Numbered from the stretch's first letter, positions 1 through 9,083 are shown. The stretch is 64,000 bases of DNA from CALRQJ02 sp943370285 (GCA_943370285.1 CALRQJ020000002.1:310001-374000); one strand, 5' to 3'. The notes: generated by a model not told the origin, from the letters alone. Program-made: numbers and translations.

Positions 1-1
1 G

Positions 2-115
2 TCAAATGGAATTTTAGCCATCGATATTTCAGCTACACAGATAAGATTGGTAACTCACCTAGATGTGTCTGCAACTATGGTAAAGCATACCATTGATATT
101 ATTGAAAGTTTATAA
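2..115 (+). CDS. C-terminal end of an L-threonine aldolase-like enzyme (partial)
   Basis: Frame 2 is open from the window edge to the TAA at 113-115. The 37 residues end in IRLVTHLDVSATMVKHTIDI, which matches the C-terminal tail of low-specificity L-threonine aldolases (PLP enzymes cleaving threonine to glycine and acetaldehyde). The rest lies outside the window, so no active-site residue can be checked. pgi follows 23 nt later on the same strand. Confidence 0.6.
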   Translation, partial: SNGILAIDISATQIRLVTHLDVSATMVKHTIDIIESL

Positions 116-138
116 ATAGAATCATTAAAAAGGATATT

Positions 139-1800
139 ATGTTCCCAAGTGTTAATCCAACAAGTACGCAAGCCTGGTTTTTACTAAAGAAGCATTTTGA
201 TGACGAGATGAACAGAAAGCACTTGAAAGCTTTGTTTGCATCCGATCCCGATCGCTTTAAAAAATTTTCGCTTTGTTTAGAAGATTTGGTATTTGATTAT
301 TCCAAAAACATCATCAACGAAAAAACATTACATCTTTTATTGCAACTCGCTGAGGAGTGTAAATTGAAAGATGCCATTCATGCCATGTTTGCAGGCATTA
401 AAATTAATGAAACCGAAAATAGGCAAGTACTACACACTGCATTACGTAATTTTTCAGATTCGGCAATAGTTGCAGATGGCAAAGATGTTATGCCATTAGT
501 TAGAAAAGTGTTAGCCCATGTTAAAACGTTTAGTGACGAGATTCACAACGGCCAACGCAAAGGATATACGGGGAAGCCAATCAAATACATCGTAAACATT
601 GGTATTGGTGGCAGCGATCTTGGTCCGGTAATGGTCACCGAAGCATTAAAACCTTATTGGGTAACAGGCATCACCCCTTTTTTTGTAAGTAATGTTGATG
701 GAACGCATATCAGCGAAACCTTGAAAAAAGTTAATCCCGAAGAAACACTTTTTTTAATAGCTTCTAAAACCTTTACTACGCAAGAAACCATGACCAATGC
801 ACTTACTGCAAGGCAATGGTTTTTAGATCATGTTGGTGATGAAAAACATATTGCTATTCATTTTGCAGCCTTGAGTACCAATGAAAAAGCAGTAACTGCA
901 TTTGGCATTGACAAAGCCAACATGTTTGAATTTTGGGATTGGGTTGGTGGTAGGTATTCTCTATGGAGTGCAATAGGCTTATCCATTTCACTTACAATTG
1001 GTTACTCAAATTTTGAACAATTATTGAAAGGTGCTTTTGAGGCAGATGAGCATTTTAAATCAGCTGCTTTCGATAAAAACATTCCTGTTTTAATGGCATT
1101 ATTGGGCATTTGGTACACCAACTTTTTCGGTGCACAAAGCGAAGCAATTTTACCATACGACCAATACATGCATCGCTTTGCTGCCTACTTTCAACAAGGC
1201 AATATGGAAAGCAATGGAAAGAGTGTAGATCGTAATGGCAACCCGGTTAACTATGCCACAGGACCAGTTATTTGGGGCGAACCAGGCACAAACGGTCAAC
1301 ATGCATTTTATCAACTAATACATCAAGGAACACCGCTAATTCCTTGCGACTTTATTGCACCTGCACTAAGCCACAATGCAATTGGAGATCATCATGTAAA
1401 ACTGTTAAGTAATTTCTTTGCTCAAACGGAGGCTTTAATGAATGGCAAAACAGAGGAAGAAGTGAAAGCTGAATTAACAAAGTCAGGCAAATCGGACGAA
1501 GAGATTAAACACTTAGTGCCGTTCAAAGTGTTTTGCGGCAACAAACCCACTAATTCTATTTTACTCAAACAAATTACCCCGCATAGTTTGGGCTGTTTGA
1601 TTGCTTTATACGAACATAAAATTTTTACACAGGGGGTGATTTGGAATATTTTCAGTTTTGACCAATGGGGTGTAGAATTGGGTAAGCAATTAGCCAATAA
1701 CATATTGCCTGAATTAACAACTACTGATGCGGTAACAGCTCATGATAGTTCTACAAATGGACTGATTAACTGTTATAAAAATTTTGTAAAAGAAGCGTAA
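139..1800 (+). CDS. pgi: Glucose-6-phosphate isomerase
   Basis: Cytosolic isomerase interconverting glucose 6-phosphate and fructose 6-phosphate in glycolysis and gluconeogenesis. The 553 residues match the usual length of the family. Seen in the sequence: the sugar-phosphate binding stretch NIGIGGSDLGP (about residues 154-164), the first family signature GGRYSLWSAIGLSI (about 272-285), the catalytic glutamate in MESNGK (E357), the ring-opening histidine in GTNGQHAF (H388), and the second signature FSFDQWGVELGK with the catalytic lysine (K516). The ATG at 139 is the only sensible start. The stop codon overlaps the next start (TAATG at 1798-1802), so the acetyltransferase behind it is probably translationally coupled. 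Confidence 0.97.
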   Translation: MFPSVNPTSTQAWFLLKKHFDDEMNRKHLKALFASDPDRFKKFSLCLEDLVFDYSKNIINEKTLHLLLQLAEECKLKDAIHAMFAGIKINETENRQVLHTALRNFSDSAIVADGKDVMPLVRKVLAHVKTFSDEIHNGQRKGYTGKPIKYIVNIGIGGSDLGPVMVTEALKPYWVTGITPFFVSNVDGTHISETLKKVNPEETLFLIASKTFTTQETMTNALTARQWFLDHVGDEKHIAIHFAALSTNEKAVTAFGIDKANMFEFWDWVGGRYSLWSAIGLSISLTIGYSNFEQLLKGAFEADEHFKSAAFDKNIPVLMALLGIWYTNFFGAQSEAILPYDQYMHRFAAYFQQGNMESNGKSVDRNGNPVNYATGPVIWGEPGTNGQHAFYQLIHQGTPLIPCDFIAPALSHNAIGDHHVKLLSNFFAQTEALMNGKTEEEVKAELTKSGKSDEEIKHLVPFKVFCGNKPTNSILLKQITPHSLGCLIALYEHKIFTQGVIWNIFSFDQWGVELGKQLANNILPELTTTDAVTAHDSSTNGLINCYKNFVKEA

Positions 1801-2288
1801 TGGATGAAGTGGTAATTAGGCAAATTAGACCGAAAGATAATCAAGCTATTGCTGCAATCATACGCCGTTCGTTAGAAGAGTTTAATGCCAATAAACCCGG
1901 CACTGTTTATTTCGATGACTCTACAGATCATCTGTTCGAACTTTTTGAATCCACTCCGGGTAGCAAGTATCTTATTGCAGCAATTGACAATGTTATAGTT
2001 GGTGGGGCTGGTATTTTTCCAACAGACAATTTACCAGCCGGTGTGTGTGAATTAGTAAAAATGTATTTGAGGAGTGATGTAAGAGGTGTAGGACTTGGCA
2101 GAAAAATGATAGCTCAATGCATGCAGCATGCGAAAGCGATTGGCTACACAAAAATTTATCTTGAAACGATGCCTGAATTGAAAAAAGCGGTGACGGTATA
2201 TGAAAAGTTTGGTTTTAAATATTTAGCAGGACCTATGGGCAATAGCGGCCATAATGGATGCGATATTTGGATGATTAGAGATTTATAA
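1800..2288 (+). CDS. GNAT family N-acetyltransferase
   Basis: A 162-residue single-domain acetyltransferase of the GNAT fold. The acetyl-CoA pyrophosphate-binding motif A is visible as RGVGLGRKMI (about residues 98-107), preceded by the beta4 strand VCELVKMYL and followed by the typical YEKFGFKYL of the C-terminal half. The substrate cannot be told from the sequence. It overlaps pgi by 1 nt, so the two form an operon, but no functional link is evident. Its stop lies 1 nt from the stop of the convergent kinase gene, with no hairpin between them. Confidence 0.85.
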   Translation: MDEVVIRQIRPKDNQAIAAIIRRSLEEFNANKPGTVYFDDSTDHLFELFESTPGSKYLIAAIDNVIVGGAGIFPTDNLPAGVCELVKMYLRSDVRGVGLGRKMIAQCMQHAKAIGYTKIYLETMPELKKAVTVYEKFGFKYLAGPMGNSGHNGCDIWMIRDL

Positions 2289-2289
2289 A

Positions 2290-3393
2290 CTAATCATCAG
2301 TTAATACCCTTTTGCGGTTTGGAATACTCACTTTAAAGGTCGTTCCTTCACCATGTTTTGAATCAACTACAATTTCTCCGCCAATTCTGGTGAGTGCTTC
2401 TTTTACAATGTATAATCCAATTCCAAGTCCTGTAACAGTGTAATTACTCCGGAAGAACATTTTAAATACATTATTCAAATGTTCTTCTAAAATTCCTATG
2501 CCATTATCACGAATAGTAATCATGGCTTGTTTCTCTGAAACTTCAACTAGCAAGTTTACTTGAGGATTGGGTTCATTTGGATTTTGATATTTTACAGCAT
2601 TTGAAATCAAATTGTTCATGATGACTGACATTCTAAAAATATCACCATAAAAATCAACTGGTTGATTAACATTGAGTATAAAATCGATTTTAGTATTCTG
2701 CATTCTGCACAAATCAATACATTCATTTAAAAGAGCATTGAAATCTATATAAGCATGTTCATCATCAACCCGAATACTTTTATAGTATTCAATTACTTTC
2801 AAAATGAATGAGTCCATGCGATTAACGCAGGTTTCAATCATACCCAAATAATTATTAGGATCTTGTACAGAGCCTTCCATTTTAGCCAAATTGATAATAC
2901 CTTGAACAGAAGATAATGGCGAACGCAAATCATGTGAAGTACTGTAAACAAACCTATTTAATTCGTCATTCGTTTTTTCTAACTCAGCTACTTTATTTTT
3001 AAGTTGTTTTCTTGTTAGATAGAGATCATAGGCATTTTTGATTGCCGTTTCCAATTCTAACTCATCCCAAGGCTTTTTAATATACCTAAATATTTGACCT
3101 TTATTGATGGCATCTACAATGGCATCAACATCCGTATAACCGGTTAATAAAATTCTTATTGGGTCGGGATGTGATTTACGAACGATGTTAAAAAACTCTA
3201 CTCCCGTAGAGTGCGGCATTCTTTGATCTGCAACAATCACATCCACTGAATGATCATTAAGTACATTCATCCCTTCTGCTGCAGAATTAGCAGTTAAAAT
3301 ATCAAAGGTTCTCCTAAAACTAGCTTGAAAAGCCAGAAGGTTATTTGCTTCGTCATCGACGTACAAGACTTTAATTTTTTCAGGCTTACTCAT
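2290..3393 (-). CDS. Hybrid response regulator / histidine kinase (REC-HisKA-HATPase)
   Basis: Soluble 367-residue signalling protein without signal peptide or membrane segment. Order: receiver domain (about 7-122) with the acidic pocket D13-D14, phospho-acceptor D56 in ADQRMP and the switch segment LLTGYTD; a coiled-coil linker (about 125-145); a HisKA dimerisation domain with H154 in STSHDLRSPL; and a HATPase_c domain with N box NNLISNAVKY, G1 DNGIGI and G2 GLGIGLYIV. It can therefore both receive and donate phosphate. It starts 10 nt after the upstream DISM kinase stops, which suggests a phosphorelay. Its receiver is a close paralogue of the divergent stand-alone receiver at 7218-7682. No DNA-binding output domain is present. 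Confidence 0.9.
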   Translation of the reverse strand: MSKPEKIKVLYVDDEANNLLAFQASFRRTFDILTANSAAEGMNVLNDHSVDVIVADQRMPHSTGVEFFNIVRKSHPDPIRILLTGYTDVDAIVDAINKGQIFRYIKKPWDELELETAIKNAYDLYLTRKQLKNKVAELEKTNDELNRFVYSTSHDLRSPLSSVQGIINLAKMEGSVQDPNNYLGMIETCVNRMDSFILKVIEYYKSIRVDDEHAYIDFNALLNECIDLCRMQNTKIDFILNVNQPVDFYGDIFRMSVIMNNLISNAVKYQNPNEPNPQVNLLVEVSEKQAMITIRDNGIGILEEHLNNVFKMFFRSNYTVTGLGIGLYIVKEALTRIGGEIVVDSKHGEGTTFKVSIPNRKRVLTDD

Positions 3394-3403
3394 GACAGAA
3401 TAT

Positions 3404-5602
3404 TTAGATTACGGCTTCTCCAGGCAAGGTATGAAATAAAGTTAATACAAACTCTGAGCCTTTCCCGGGTTCAGAATTTACTTCTATTGTTCCATGATGT
3501 TTCTGAATAATTTTAAATACAATTGAAAGACCCAAACCGGTACCGGAACCAACATCTTTTGTGGTAAAGAATGGATCAAATATTTTATGCTTTACTTCAT
3601 CCGTCATACCCATTCCTGTATCCTTTATTCTTATTTGCATTTTCTTAATTCCATTCTCTACAATATCAGCGGTTGAAATGGTGACCGTTTCATCAGAATC
3701 TTGTTTTGCCTTCATGGTAATAGCCTGAACTGCATTGTTTAGAATATTCATAAATACCTGGTTTAATTTACCAGGGAAACATTCTATTCGGCCATTTGCA
3801 TTAAACTCTTTGTTTATTTTAATATAGTAAGGAACTGTATTTCTTACGATTACTAATGTAGAGTCAATACCTTCATGAATATCAACTGTTTTGATTTCAC
3901 TTTCATCCAAGCGGCTGAAGGTTCTCAAGCCTTTTACAATTTCGGCTGTTCTTTCTGCCCCATCTTCAATGCCTTTCATCAAATCTACAATTTCCGTTTT
4001 GATGAAGTCAACATCTAACTGACGCTTTAATTTTTCAATTGCTTTTAATTTCTCAGTCATTTCATTTGCATCTGCGTTATGCAATTTTCCATACGCATCT
4101 ATTACTTCAAACAAATCATTGAAATCAAGTTGTAAAGGTTTAATGTTTGATTTCACGAAGTTGATAGGATTATTAATCTCATGGGCTATACCTGCTGTAA
4201 GCTGTCCAAGAGATGCCATCTTTTCAGCTTCAACTAACTGGGTTTGAGTATCCTTCAAGTCTCTAAATGCAACATTTAACTGTGTGTTCGCAGTTTCTAG
4301 GGCTTCAGTTCGCTCTTTTACCTTACGTTCTAATATAATATTTTGCTCTTTAATTAAACGTTGATTTTCTAAAGATGCTTCTAATTCTCTTGCTTGTGAT
4401 TGCTCTTTTTCTTTACGCAACACATTAATTTTATCAGCCAAAGCAATGGATAGTAATATAGCTTCAATTGCAGACCCAACGTACAAAATGTAAGTAGTAA
4501 AATTATTATAAGGCAGCACATTCAAATTGCGAAGCACAAATACAATCATACCGCCCAAAAATGCTATCCAAGCAATTAGATAAAAATTAGCAGGCTTGTA
4601 CTTTTTTACTATAGCAATGTATGCAGATACCCCAATCAAAGACAAACCGCCTAATAAACTGGCAAAATTTAAAATATTGTAACTAATGTCATTCTTACCT
4701 GAAATACTTAAAATAATTCCGATGACATAAACAGCGATCAACAAATAATAGAACTTGTTGAATTTTGGAATAAACTCTTTTGTTTTCAAAAAGAATAAAG
4801 CAAATGAAATCCCTGTAATACCGGCCATTGCAGAGGTAACCGTTAACGCATAAGTGTTAAACCATGGAGCTGTTGGCCACAAATATTTAAACCCGTATCC
4901 AGCTAATGTAATTTGTGCGATTCCGATAAAGAACAAATACATTACATAAATCAGGTAGCTTTTATCTCTGGTAGATAAGAACAGAAAAAAGTTATAAAAG
5001 AAAATCGCTAGAATAATGCCGATATAAATACCGATAATATTTGATTGCAAGGATTGGGTAAAATCTAATGCTAATCTGTTCTCAATAAAAAAAGGAAGTA
5101 AGACCGGATGACTACTTTTAATGTTGAAATAGTATGTTGCAGAATCACCTATATTCTGATGAAGCTTAAATAAATAATAAGGATTAATAACCTTGTTCGA
5201 ATGATAGGGCAATGCATTGCCACCAGAATCTTGCTTTACTAATCTTCCATCAATGAGTTTGTACATTTCAATGAATGAAATGTTAGAATATTGAAGATTG
5301 ATGTAGAGTATAGAATCAGTAGATTGATTGACAACACTAAATTTTGCCCAAATATTTCCCGGTGTTACATTAAAAACCGGCACCTTTTTATCCGATGCAG
5401 AAAAAGCGGCTCCGCTAATTATTGTTTGATAGTCAAACTTAGCAAGGCTATCAATATAAATAAATGTATTTGTACCAATAGGTATTGGTCTACTAGCATC
5501 AGAAACTATGAGTGCCGATTGAGCAATAATAGTTCCTTGACCTAGGAACATGAATAGTAAAGGCACAAATAATCTACGCCAATTCGATTTTCGGGTACGC
5601 AT
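3404..5602 (-). CDS. Membrane sensor histidine kinase, 7TMR-DISM type
   Basis: About 732 residues from the ATG at 5602 (a TTG at 5629 would only add residues before the signal peptide). Order: signal peptide ending near GTIIAQ; an extracytoplasmic 7TMR-DISMED2-like beta domain (about 30-170), a fold associated with ligand or carbohydrate binding; seven membrane segments (about 185-390); a coiled coil rich in E, K and Q (about 395-455); HisKA with H474 in AGIAHEINNP; and HATPase_c with NILNNAVQAI, DTGMGM and GTGLGLSIV. It lies 35 nt behind the ICMT-like gene and 10 nt ahead of the REC-kinase gene, so the four minus-strand genes probably form one operon. The ligand is unknown; a product of the two upstream enzymes is possible (inference). 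Confidence 0.92.
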   Translation of the reverse strand: MRTRKSNWRRLFVPLLFMFLGQGTIIAQSALIVSDASRPIPIGTNTFIYIDSLAKFDYQTIISGAAFSASDKKVPVFNVTPGNIWAKFSVVNQSTDSILYINLQYSNISFIEMYKLIDGRLVKQDSGGNALPYHSNKVINPYYLFKLHQNIGDSATYYFNIKSSHPVLLPFFIENRLALDFTQSLQSNIIGIYIGIILAIFFYNFFLFLSTRDKSYLIYVMYLFFIGIAQITLAGYGFKYLWPTAPWFNTYALTVTSAMAGITGISFALFFLKTKEFIPKFNKFYYLLIAVYVIGIILSISGKNDISYNILNFASLLGGLSLIGVSAYIAIVKKYKPANFYLIAWIAFLGGMIVFVLRNLNVLPYNNFTTYILYVGSAIEAILLSIALADKINVLRKEKEQSQARELEASLENQRLIKEQNIILERKVKERTEALETANTQLNVAFRDLKDTQTQLVEAEKMASLGQLTAGIAHEINNPINFVKSNIKPLQLDFNDLFEVIDAYGKLHNADANEMTEKLKAIEKLKRQLDVDFIKTEIVDLMKGIEDGAERTAEIVKGLRTFSRLDESEIKTVDIHEGIDSTLVIVRNTVPYYIKINKEFNANGRIECFPGKLNQVFMNILNNAVQAITMKAKQDSDETVTISTADIVENGIKKMQIRIKDTGMGMTDEVKHKIFDPFFTTKDVGSGTGLGLSIVFKIIQKHHGTIEVNSEPGKGSEFVLTLFHTLPGEAVI

Positions 5603-5637
5603 TACAGTCAATAGTTTTAGTCTCGTCAATACTGGAT

Positions 5638-6276
5638 TTACCAGATATATGGAATCAATCTTTTTGTTGTCTTTTTATAATTGGTGTATACAGCACCAAA
5701 ATAGTTGGTAAGCATTGCTTCCTCAACAGAAATCCGAATATAATAAGCAATACTCATTGCAATAACCGCCACTACAATTGCTATAGGTGCATTTAAAAAA
5801 ATCGGACAACCAATAATGGCCATAAAAGCACCTAAATAGCTTGGGTGTCTCACAAATCGGTAAGGGCCATCTGTAATTAACTTATGATCATTTACCAATG
5901 TTGCTGTTGCTGTAAAATGTCTACCCAATGTTTGTATGGCCCAAATTCTGATGGTAATACCAATCAACAAAAAAGTACTACCTAATAAAGTTAATCCGAG
6001 AGATGAACTCGAATGAGCATCCGTATAACCCCACTCCGAAACTGCAAATGCCACACTAACAGAAGACATAATCAATATGACTAACACAGAAGAACGATCG
6101 CTGGATTGATGGCTCTTAGTATCTTGTGTACTGAATGCCGGTTGACTTAACCATAAAGAAGCTGCAGCAATTGCCAACAATAAAGTTTTATAATGCAGCA
6201 TTAATTCCGGCTTACCCAATAATGGGGCAAAGTTGAGTAATAGGATTGCAACAATGGTAAATATGATTTTATTCAT
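5638..6276 (-). CDS. ICMT/PEMT-family membrane methyltransferase
   Basis: A 212-residue integral membrane protein with five or so hydrophobic segments. The C-terminal half has the hallmarks of the isoprenylcysteine carboxyl methyltransferase/phospholipid methyltransferase family: GPYRFVRHPSYLG (SAM-binding region), then EEAML, FG, Y, Y and the closing RLIPYIW. Eukaryotic members methylate the carboxylate of prenylcysteine. Bacterial members act on largely unknown small lipophilic substrates. The start ATG overlaps the stop of the upstream acyltransferase-like gene (TAATG at 6278-6274), showing tight translational coupling, and the DISM kinase follows 35 nt later. That setting points to a role in making or modifying a signal rather than in bulk lipid synthesis, but this is inference. 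Confidence 0.85.
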   Translation of the reverse strand: MNKIIFTIVAILLLNFAPLLGKPELMLHYKTLLLAIAAASLWLSQPAFSTQDTKSHQSSDRSSVLVILIMSSVSVAFAVSEWGYTDAHSSSSLGLTLLGSTFLLIGITIRIWAIQTLGRHFTATATLVNDHKLITDGPYRFVRHPSYLGAFMAIIGCPIFLNAPIAIVVAVIAMSIAYYIRISVEEAMLTNYFGAVYTNYKKTTKRLIPYIW

Positions 6277-7028
6277 TATACCTCCATTTTAGCTTTACGT
6301 GGAATTTTAAATTCGGTTTTACTGACACCATTCATGGCTAAATCATAATGAACGGTAACTTCAACATTTTTAAAAGGAGATCTTTCTTGTGCAACAGAAA
6401 CAAGATTCTTACGCAAAAACAACATTTTTTCTCTTTCTCTTGGATGAGCTTTGGTAAGATGCACCGCATCATCTAAAAATACGGCAGTAGCAACTAGGTC
6501 TAATTTGGGATAATAAAAAGTACCGCTATGACCAACGGTTGTCAATACATTACTACCTATCCATTGGTTAAAACGTACCGTAGCAGGTGAACATAAAGAG
6601 AACATGGTATCGAGCCCAATTTGTTCTGCAATCACAACCGCAGCCCTTGAGGGGAATAAACTCCCTACGCCTAAACCGGCTACTTCTTTAGAATTCCAAA
6701 GCCCGCATAATTCACCGGTGCCGTTTTGAGCATAATCTGCAATTACATCATATATCCGGTCATCCATATATCCGGTTGCAGCTTCAATGGGCAAAGGGGT
6801 AATACCATCTGCAGCATGTACCCTAGCGCCGCCATATAACTTTTCGCCATCTAATGTTTCAACTACTATAACAAATACTGCAGGACTTGTTGCCCACGAA
6901 TCATTGGATGAGGTTACTTTAGAAATACCATGATTTTCGAGAACCTTTCGGTGACCGTCAATAAATCTTTGACAAGTCTCAGGGTCATCAGTGGCCCTAA
7001 AAGCTCTAATTCTAATATCGGTATTCAT
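6276..7028 (-). CDS. GNAT-like N-acyltransferase, signal-synthase-like (function unproven)
   Basis: I chose the ATG at 7028 (250 residues, MNTDIRIRAF); an in-frame TTG at 7085 would add 19 residues of unlikely sequence. The protein has the layout of the GNAT superfamily as used by autoinducer synthases and N-acyl amino acid synthases: an N-terminal RIRAF segment, a mid strand ending LYGGARVHA, an acidic E in IEAATG, then GELCGLWNS, VGSLFPSRAA and MFSLCSPATV in the region that forms the CoA/ACP cleft. No signal peptide or membrane segment. The family name could not be fixed by eye. Its stop overlaps the start of an ICMT-like methyltransferase, and two kinases follow, so it may make an acylated signal. 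Alternative: an unrelated housekeeping acetyltransferase. Confidence 0.55.
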   Translation of the reverse strand: MNTDIRIRAFRATDDPETCQRFIDGHRKVLENHGISKVTSSNDSWATSPAVFVIVVETLDGEKLYGGARVHAADGITPLPIEAATGYMDDRIYDVIADYAQNGTGELCGLWNSKEVAGLGVGSLFPSRAAVVIAEQIGLDTMFSLCSPATVRFNQWIGSNVLTTVGHSGTFYYPKLDLVATAVFLDDAVHLTKAHPREREKMLFLRKNLVSVAQERSPFKNVEVTVHYDLAMNGVSKTEFKIPRKAKMEV

Positions 7029-7217
7029 TAGGTTTGCAAAGCTTTGGTGAAATGGGGGTTTTCGATCAAAGATGTAATAACGCAAAAAATGTCAAAATAA
7101 TATCTGGTTGGGAATAATTATTCTGAAATTCTGACGTTATTAATACTAATTTCGACTAAACAGCTACAAACCGCTGATTTTTAACCACAAATCTTTTAAT
7201 CCTAACGTAATAAAACA

Positions 7218-7682
7218 ATGGAAGAAACACCAATCACTGTCTTGTACATTGATGATGAAGTTCACAACCTAACCGCATTTAAAGCCGCATTTAGAAGAAG
7301 TTTTCAAATTTTTACTGCTGAATCTGCAGAACAAGGTCGTCAAATTCTGGAAGAAGAAAATATCGAAGTTATTCTGAGCGACCAACGTATGCCCATTATG
7401 ACCGGTATTGAATTTTTTGAATCAATTCTTGAAACCCATCCCGATCCGATTAGAATTTTGATGACAGGTTATACCGATATCAATGCGGTTGTAGATGCCA
7501 TTAACAGAGGTCAAGTGTATAAATACCTTACCAAACCCTGGGTTGAACAAGATGTAATCAATTTTGTACACAAAGCTGCTGAGGTAGTTAGACTACGTAA
7601 AGAAAATGCCATTTTGACTAATAAATTATTAGACGCCAACGAAAAATTGGAGTTTTTAGCCAGGCAAGGACTTTTATCATAA
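7218..7682 (+). CDS. Stand-alone receiver-domain response regulator
   Basis: 154 residues: a receiver domain (about 6-120) with D12-D13, phospho-acceptor D55 in SDQRMP, switch threonine in LMTGYTD and the conserved lysine in YLTKPW, followed by a short helical tail (about 125-154) that looks like a coiled coil. There is no DNA-binding or enzymatic output, so it acts as a phosphate shuttle, sink or protein-protein switch. It is divergent from the kinase operon and its receiver shares long stretches with the one in the 2290-3393 kinase (HPDPIRIL, TGYTD, VDAIN, KPW), so one probably arose from the other. A strong terminator follows at 7706-7733. Confidence 0.9.
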   Translation: MEETPITVLYIDDEVHNLTAFKAAFRRSFQIFTAESAEQGRQILEEENIEVILSDQRMPIMTGIEFFESILETHPDPIRILMTGYTDINAVVDAINRGQVYKYLTKPWVEQDVINFVHKAAEVVRLRKENAILTNKLLDANEKLEFLARQGLLS

Positions 7683-7705
7683 CCCCCAATTCAAACTAAT
7701 TAGAA

Positions 7706-7733
7706 GCCAAACTGTTAACAGTTTGGCTTTTTT
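7706..7733 (+). terminator. Rho-independent terminator after the receiver gene
   Basis: A perfect palindrome with arms GCCAAACTGTT and AACAGTTTGGC is followed directly by six T residues. Confidence 0.9.
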
Positions 7734-7873
7734 ATGCCCAGATGTCAGCATTTCTACCTTTTCCGTCAGTACACACAATGGTGGAAAAGTCAAAACAGCA
7801 TAAAAGGTATAATGGAGCTATTTTTGACATTCAACAACGATTACAGATTTTATAAAACTTAAAAAATAGTATC

Positions 7874-8191
7874 ATGGCTTTAGAATTAACAGATGCAAAC
7901 TTTCAAGAAAAAGTATTAGACTCAGATAAATTAACGGTAGTAGATTTTTGGGCAGAGTGGTGTGGACCATGCCGTGCTATCGGGCCGGTAATTGAGGAAT
8001 TAAGCAAAGAGTATGATGGAAAAATTAACGTTGGAAAAGTAAACGTTGACCACAATCCATCATTAAGTATTAACTACGGTATCACTTCTATACCTGCTAT
8101 TCTTTTCATCAAAGGCGGTCAGATTGTTGACAAACAAATTGGTGCAGTACCTAAGAGTGTGTTGGACAAGAAAATTCAATCACATATGTAG
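7874..8191 (+). CDS. trxA: Thioredoxin
   Basis: 105 residues, the normal size of a cytosolic thioredoxin. The redox centre is WCGPC (C30, C33), within VVDFWAEWCGPCRAIGP. The cis-proline loop is present as TSIPAILFIKGG. No signal peptide, so it acts in the cytoplasm as electron donor for disulfide reduction. It is a single-gene unit: a hairpin terminator precedes it at 7706-7733 and another follows at 8242-8272. Confidence 0.96.
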   Translation: MALELTDANFQEKVLDSDKLTVVDFWAEWCGPCRAIGPVIEELSKEYDGKINVGKVNVDHNPSLSINYGITSIPAILFIKGGQIVDKQIGAVPKSVLDKKIQSHM

Positions 8192-8241
8192 TTAAAAGGA
8201 GTAGTTTCAACACTACTTCATCATAATATCTTATCAAAAGA

Positions 8242-8272
8242 GACCATCGATTAATTTTCGATGGTCTTTTTT
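8242..8272 (+). terminator. Rho-independent terminator of trxA
   Basis: Arms GACCATCGA and TCGATGGTC with a short AT loop, then six T residues. Confidence 0.9.
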
Positions 8273-8321
8273 ATTTGCACTAAGATTTTTACTGTTGAAT
8301 AATAATCAAAGCCATATAAAG

Positions 8322-9083
8322 TTACGGCTTGGCGGTTGGTCTTACCCTTCCACTGGCACGGTAAGCATTTCTCCAATAATTATCGTTAAGATCACTCACC
8401 ATAACCCCACCACTCGCAGCAGCATGAACAAATTTATTGTTAAGTATGTAAACACCAACATGTGTAATTCTTCTCCTGCCGGATGTATGAAAGAATACTA
8501 AATCACCCTCTTTTAAATCTTCCATTTCAATTCTATCGGTTATATCGTACTGTTCTTGTGCAGTACGAGGCAAATCGGCTTCAAAAACATCTTTCATCAC
8601 AATTCGAGTAAAAGCCGAACAGTCAATACAATTTTGTGTACTTCCACCTAAACAATACCTTGTACCCCACCAATAATCAATCAGTTTGAGTAAATTGGTA
8701 TTGGTTAATTTCTCTACAGTCGCATCCAACAAAATAGCATATTTAAATTGAAGTGGATCAGCTTCTTCTACGGCATAATCATCTTCAAAATAAGTATCTA
8801 CTTCAGTATATGTAACAGTTGATGTATTGGTTTTGGATTCAGCTGATTTATTCGTTGTTGTAGTTATCTTTTTAGTTGATTCTTTAGTATTGTGCTTGGT
8901 GGTTACTTTAGTGCCCGGCGTTACAGCAATATCTTCTAAAAAAACAATGTCCTTTATTGTAGCTTTAGCAGCGGCTTTACGAGCTGGGGCAGAAGTATCC
9001 TTAGCCGTTAAAGTTTTCAACTGCTTGCAACTGCTGAGTGAGATAAATAGCAGCAAAGAGGCTATGAGACGGTTTTGTTTCAT
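8322..9083 (-). CDS. NlpC/P60 (C40) cell-wall peptidase lipoprotein
   Basis: I take the ATG at 9083 as start because it opens a lipoprotein signal, MKQNRLIASLLLFISLSSC, with the lipobox cysteine at about residue 19. An upstream in-frame ATG at 9161 would bury that signal. After a low-complexity Thr/Lys-rich linker (about 25-110) comes the NlpC/P60 domain: catalytic C155 in NCIDCSAF, the histidine in RITHVGVYI and the third residue in KFVHAAASGG. Such enzymes cleave the D-gamma-glutamyl-meso-diaminopimelate bond of peptidoglycan stem peptides in the periplasm. 253 residues. It has no partner gene; trxA converges on it and dnaE diverges. Confidence 0.9.
   Translation of the reverse strand: MKQNRLIASLLLFISLSSCKQLKTLTAKDTSAPARKAAAKATIKDIVFLEDIAVTPGTKVTTKHNTKESTKKITTTTNKSAESKTNTSTVTYTEVDTYFEDDYAVEEADPLQFKYAILLDATVEKLTNTNLLKLIDYWWGTRYCLGGSTQNCIDCSAFTRIVMKDVFEADLPRTAQEQYDITDRIEMEDLKEGDLVFFHTSGRRRITHVGVYILNNKFVHAAASGGVMVSDLNDNYWRNAYRASGRVRPTAKP

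Noticed and set aside
1422..1703. Minus-strand open frame inside pgi
   Set aside because: Shadow of the strongly supported pgi coding frame.
6276..7085. TTG start at 7085 for the acyltransferase-like gene
   Set aside because: The ATG at 7028 directly precedes the conserved-looking RIRAF segment, and the 19 extra residues look random.
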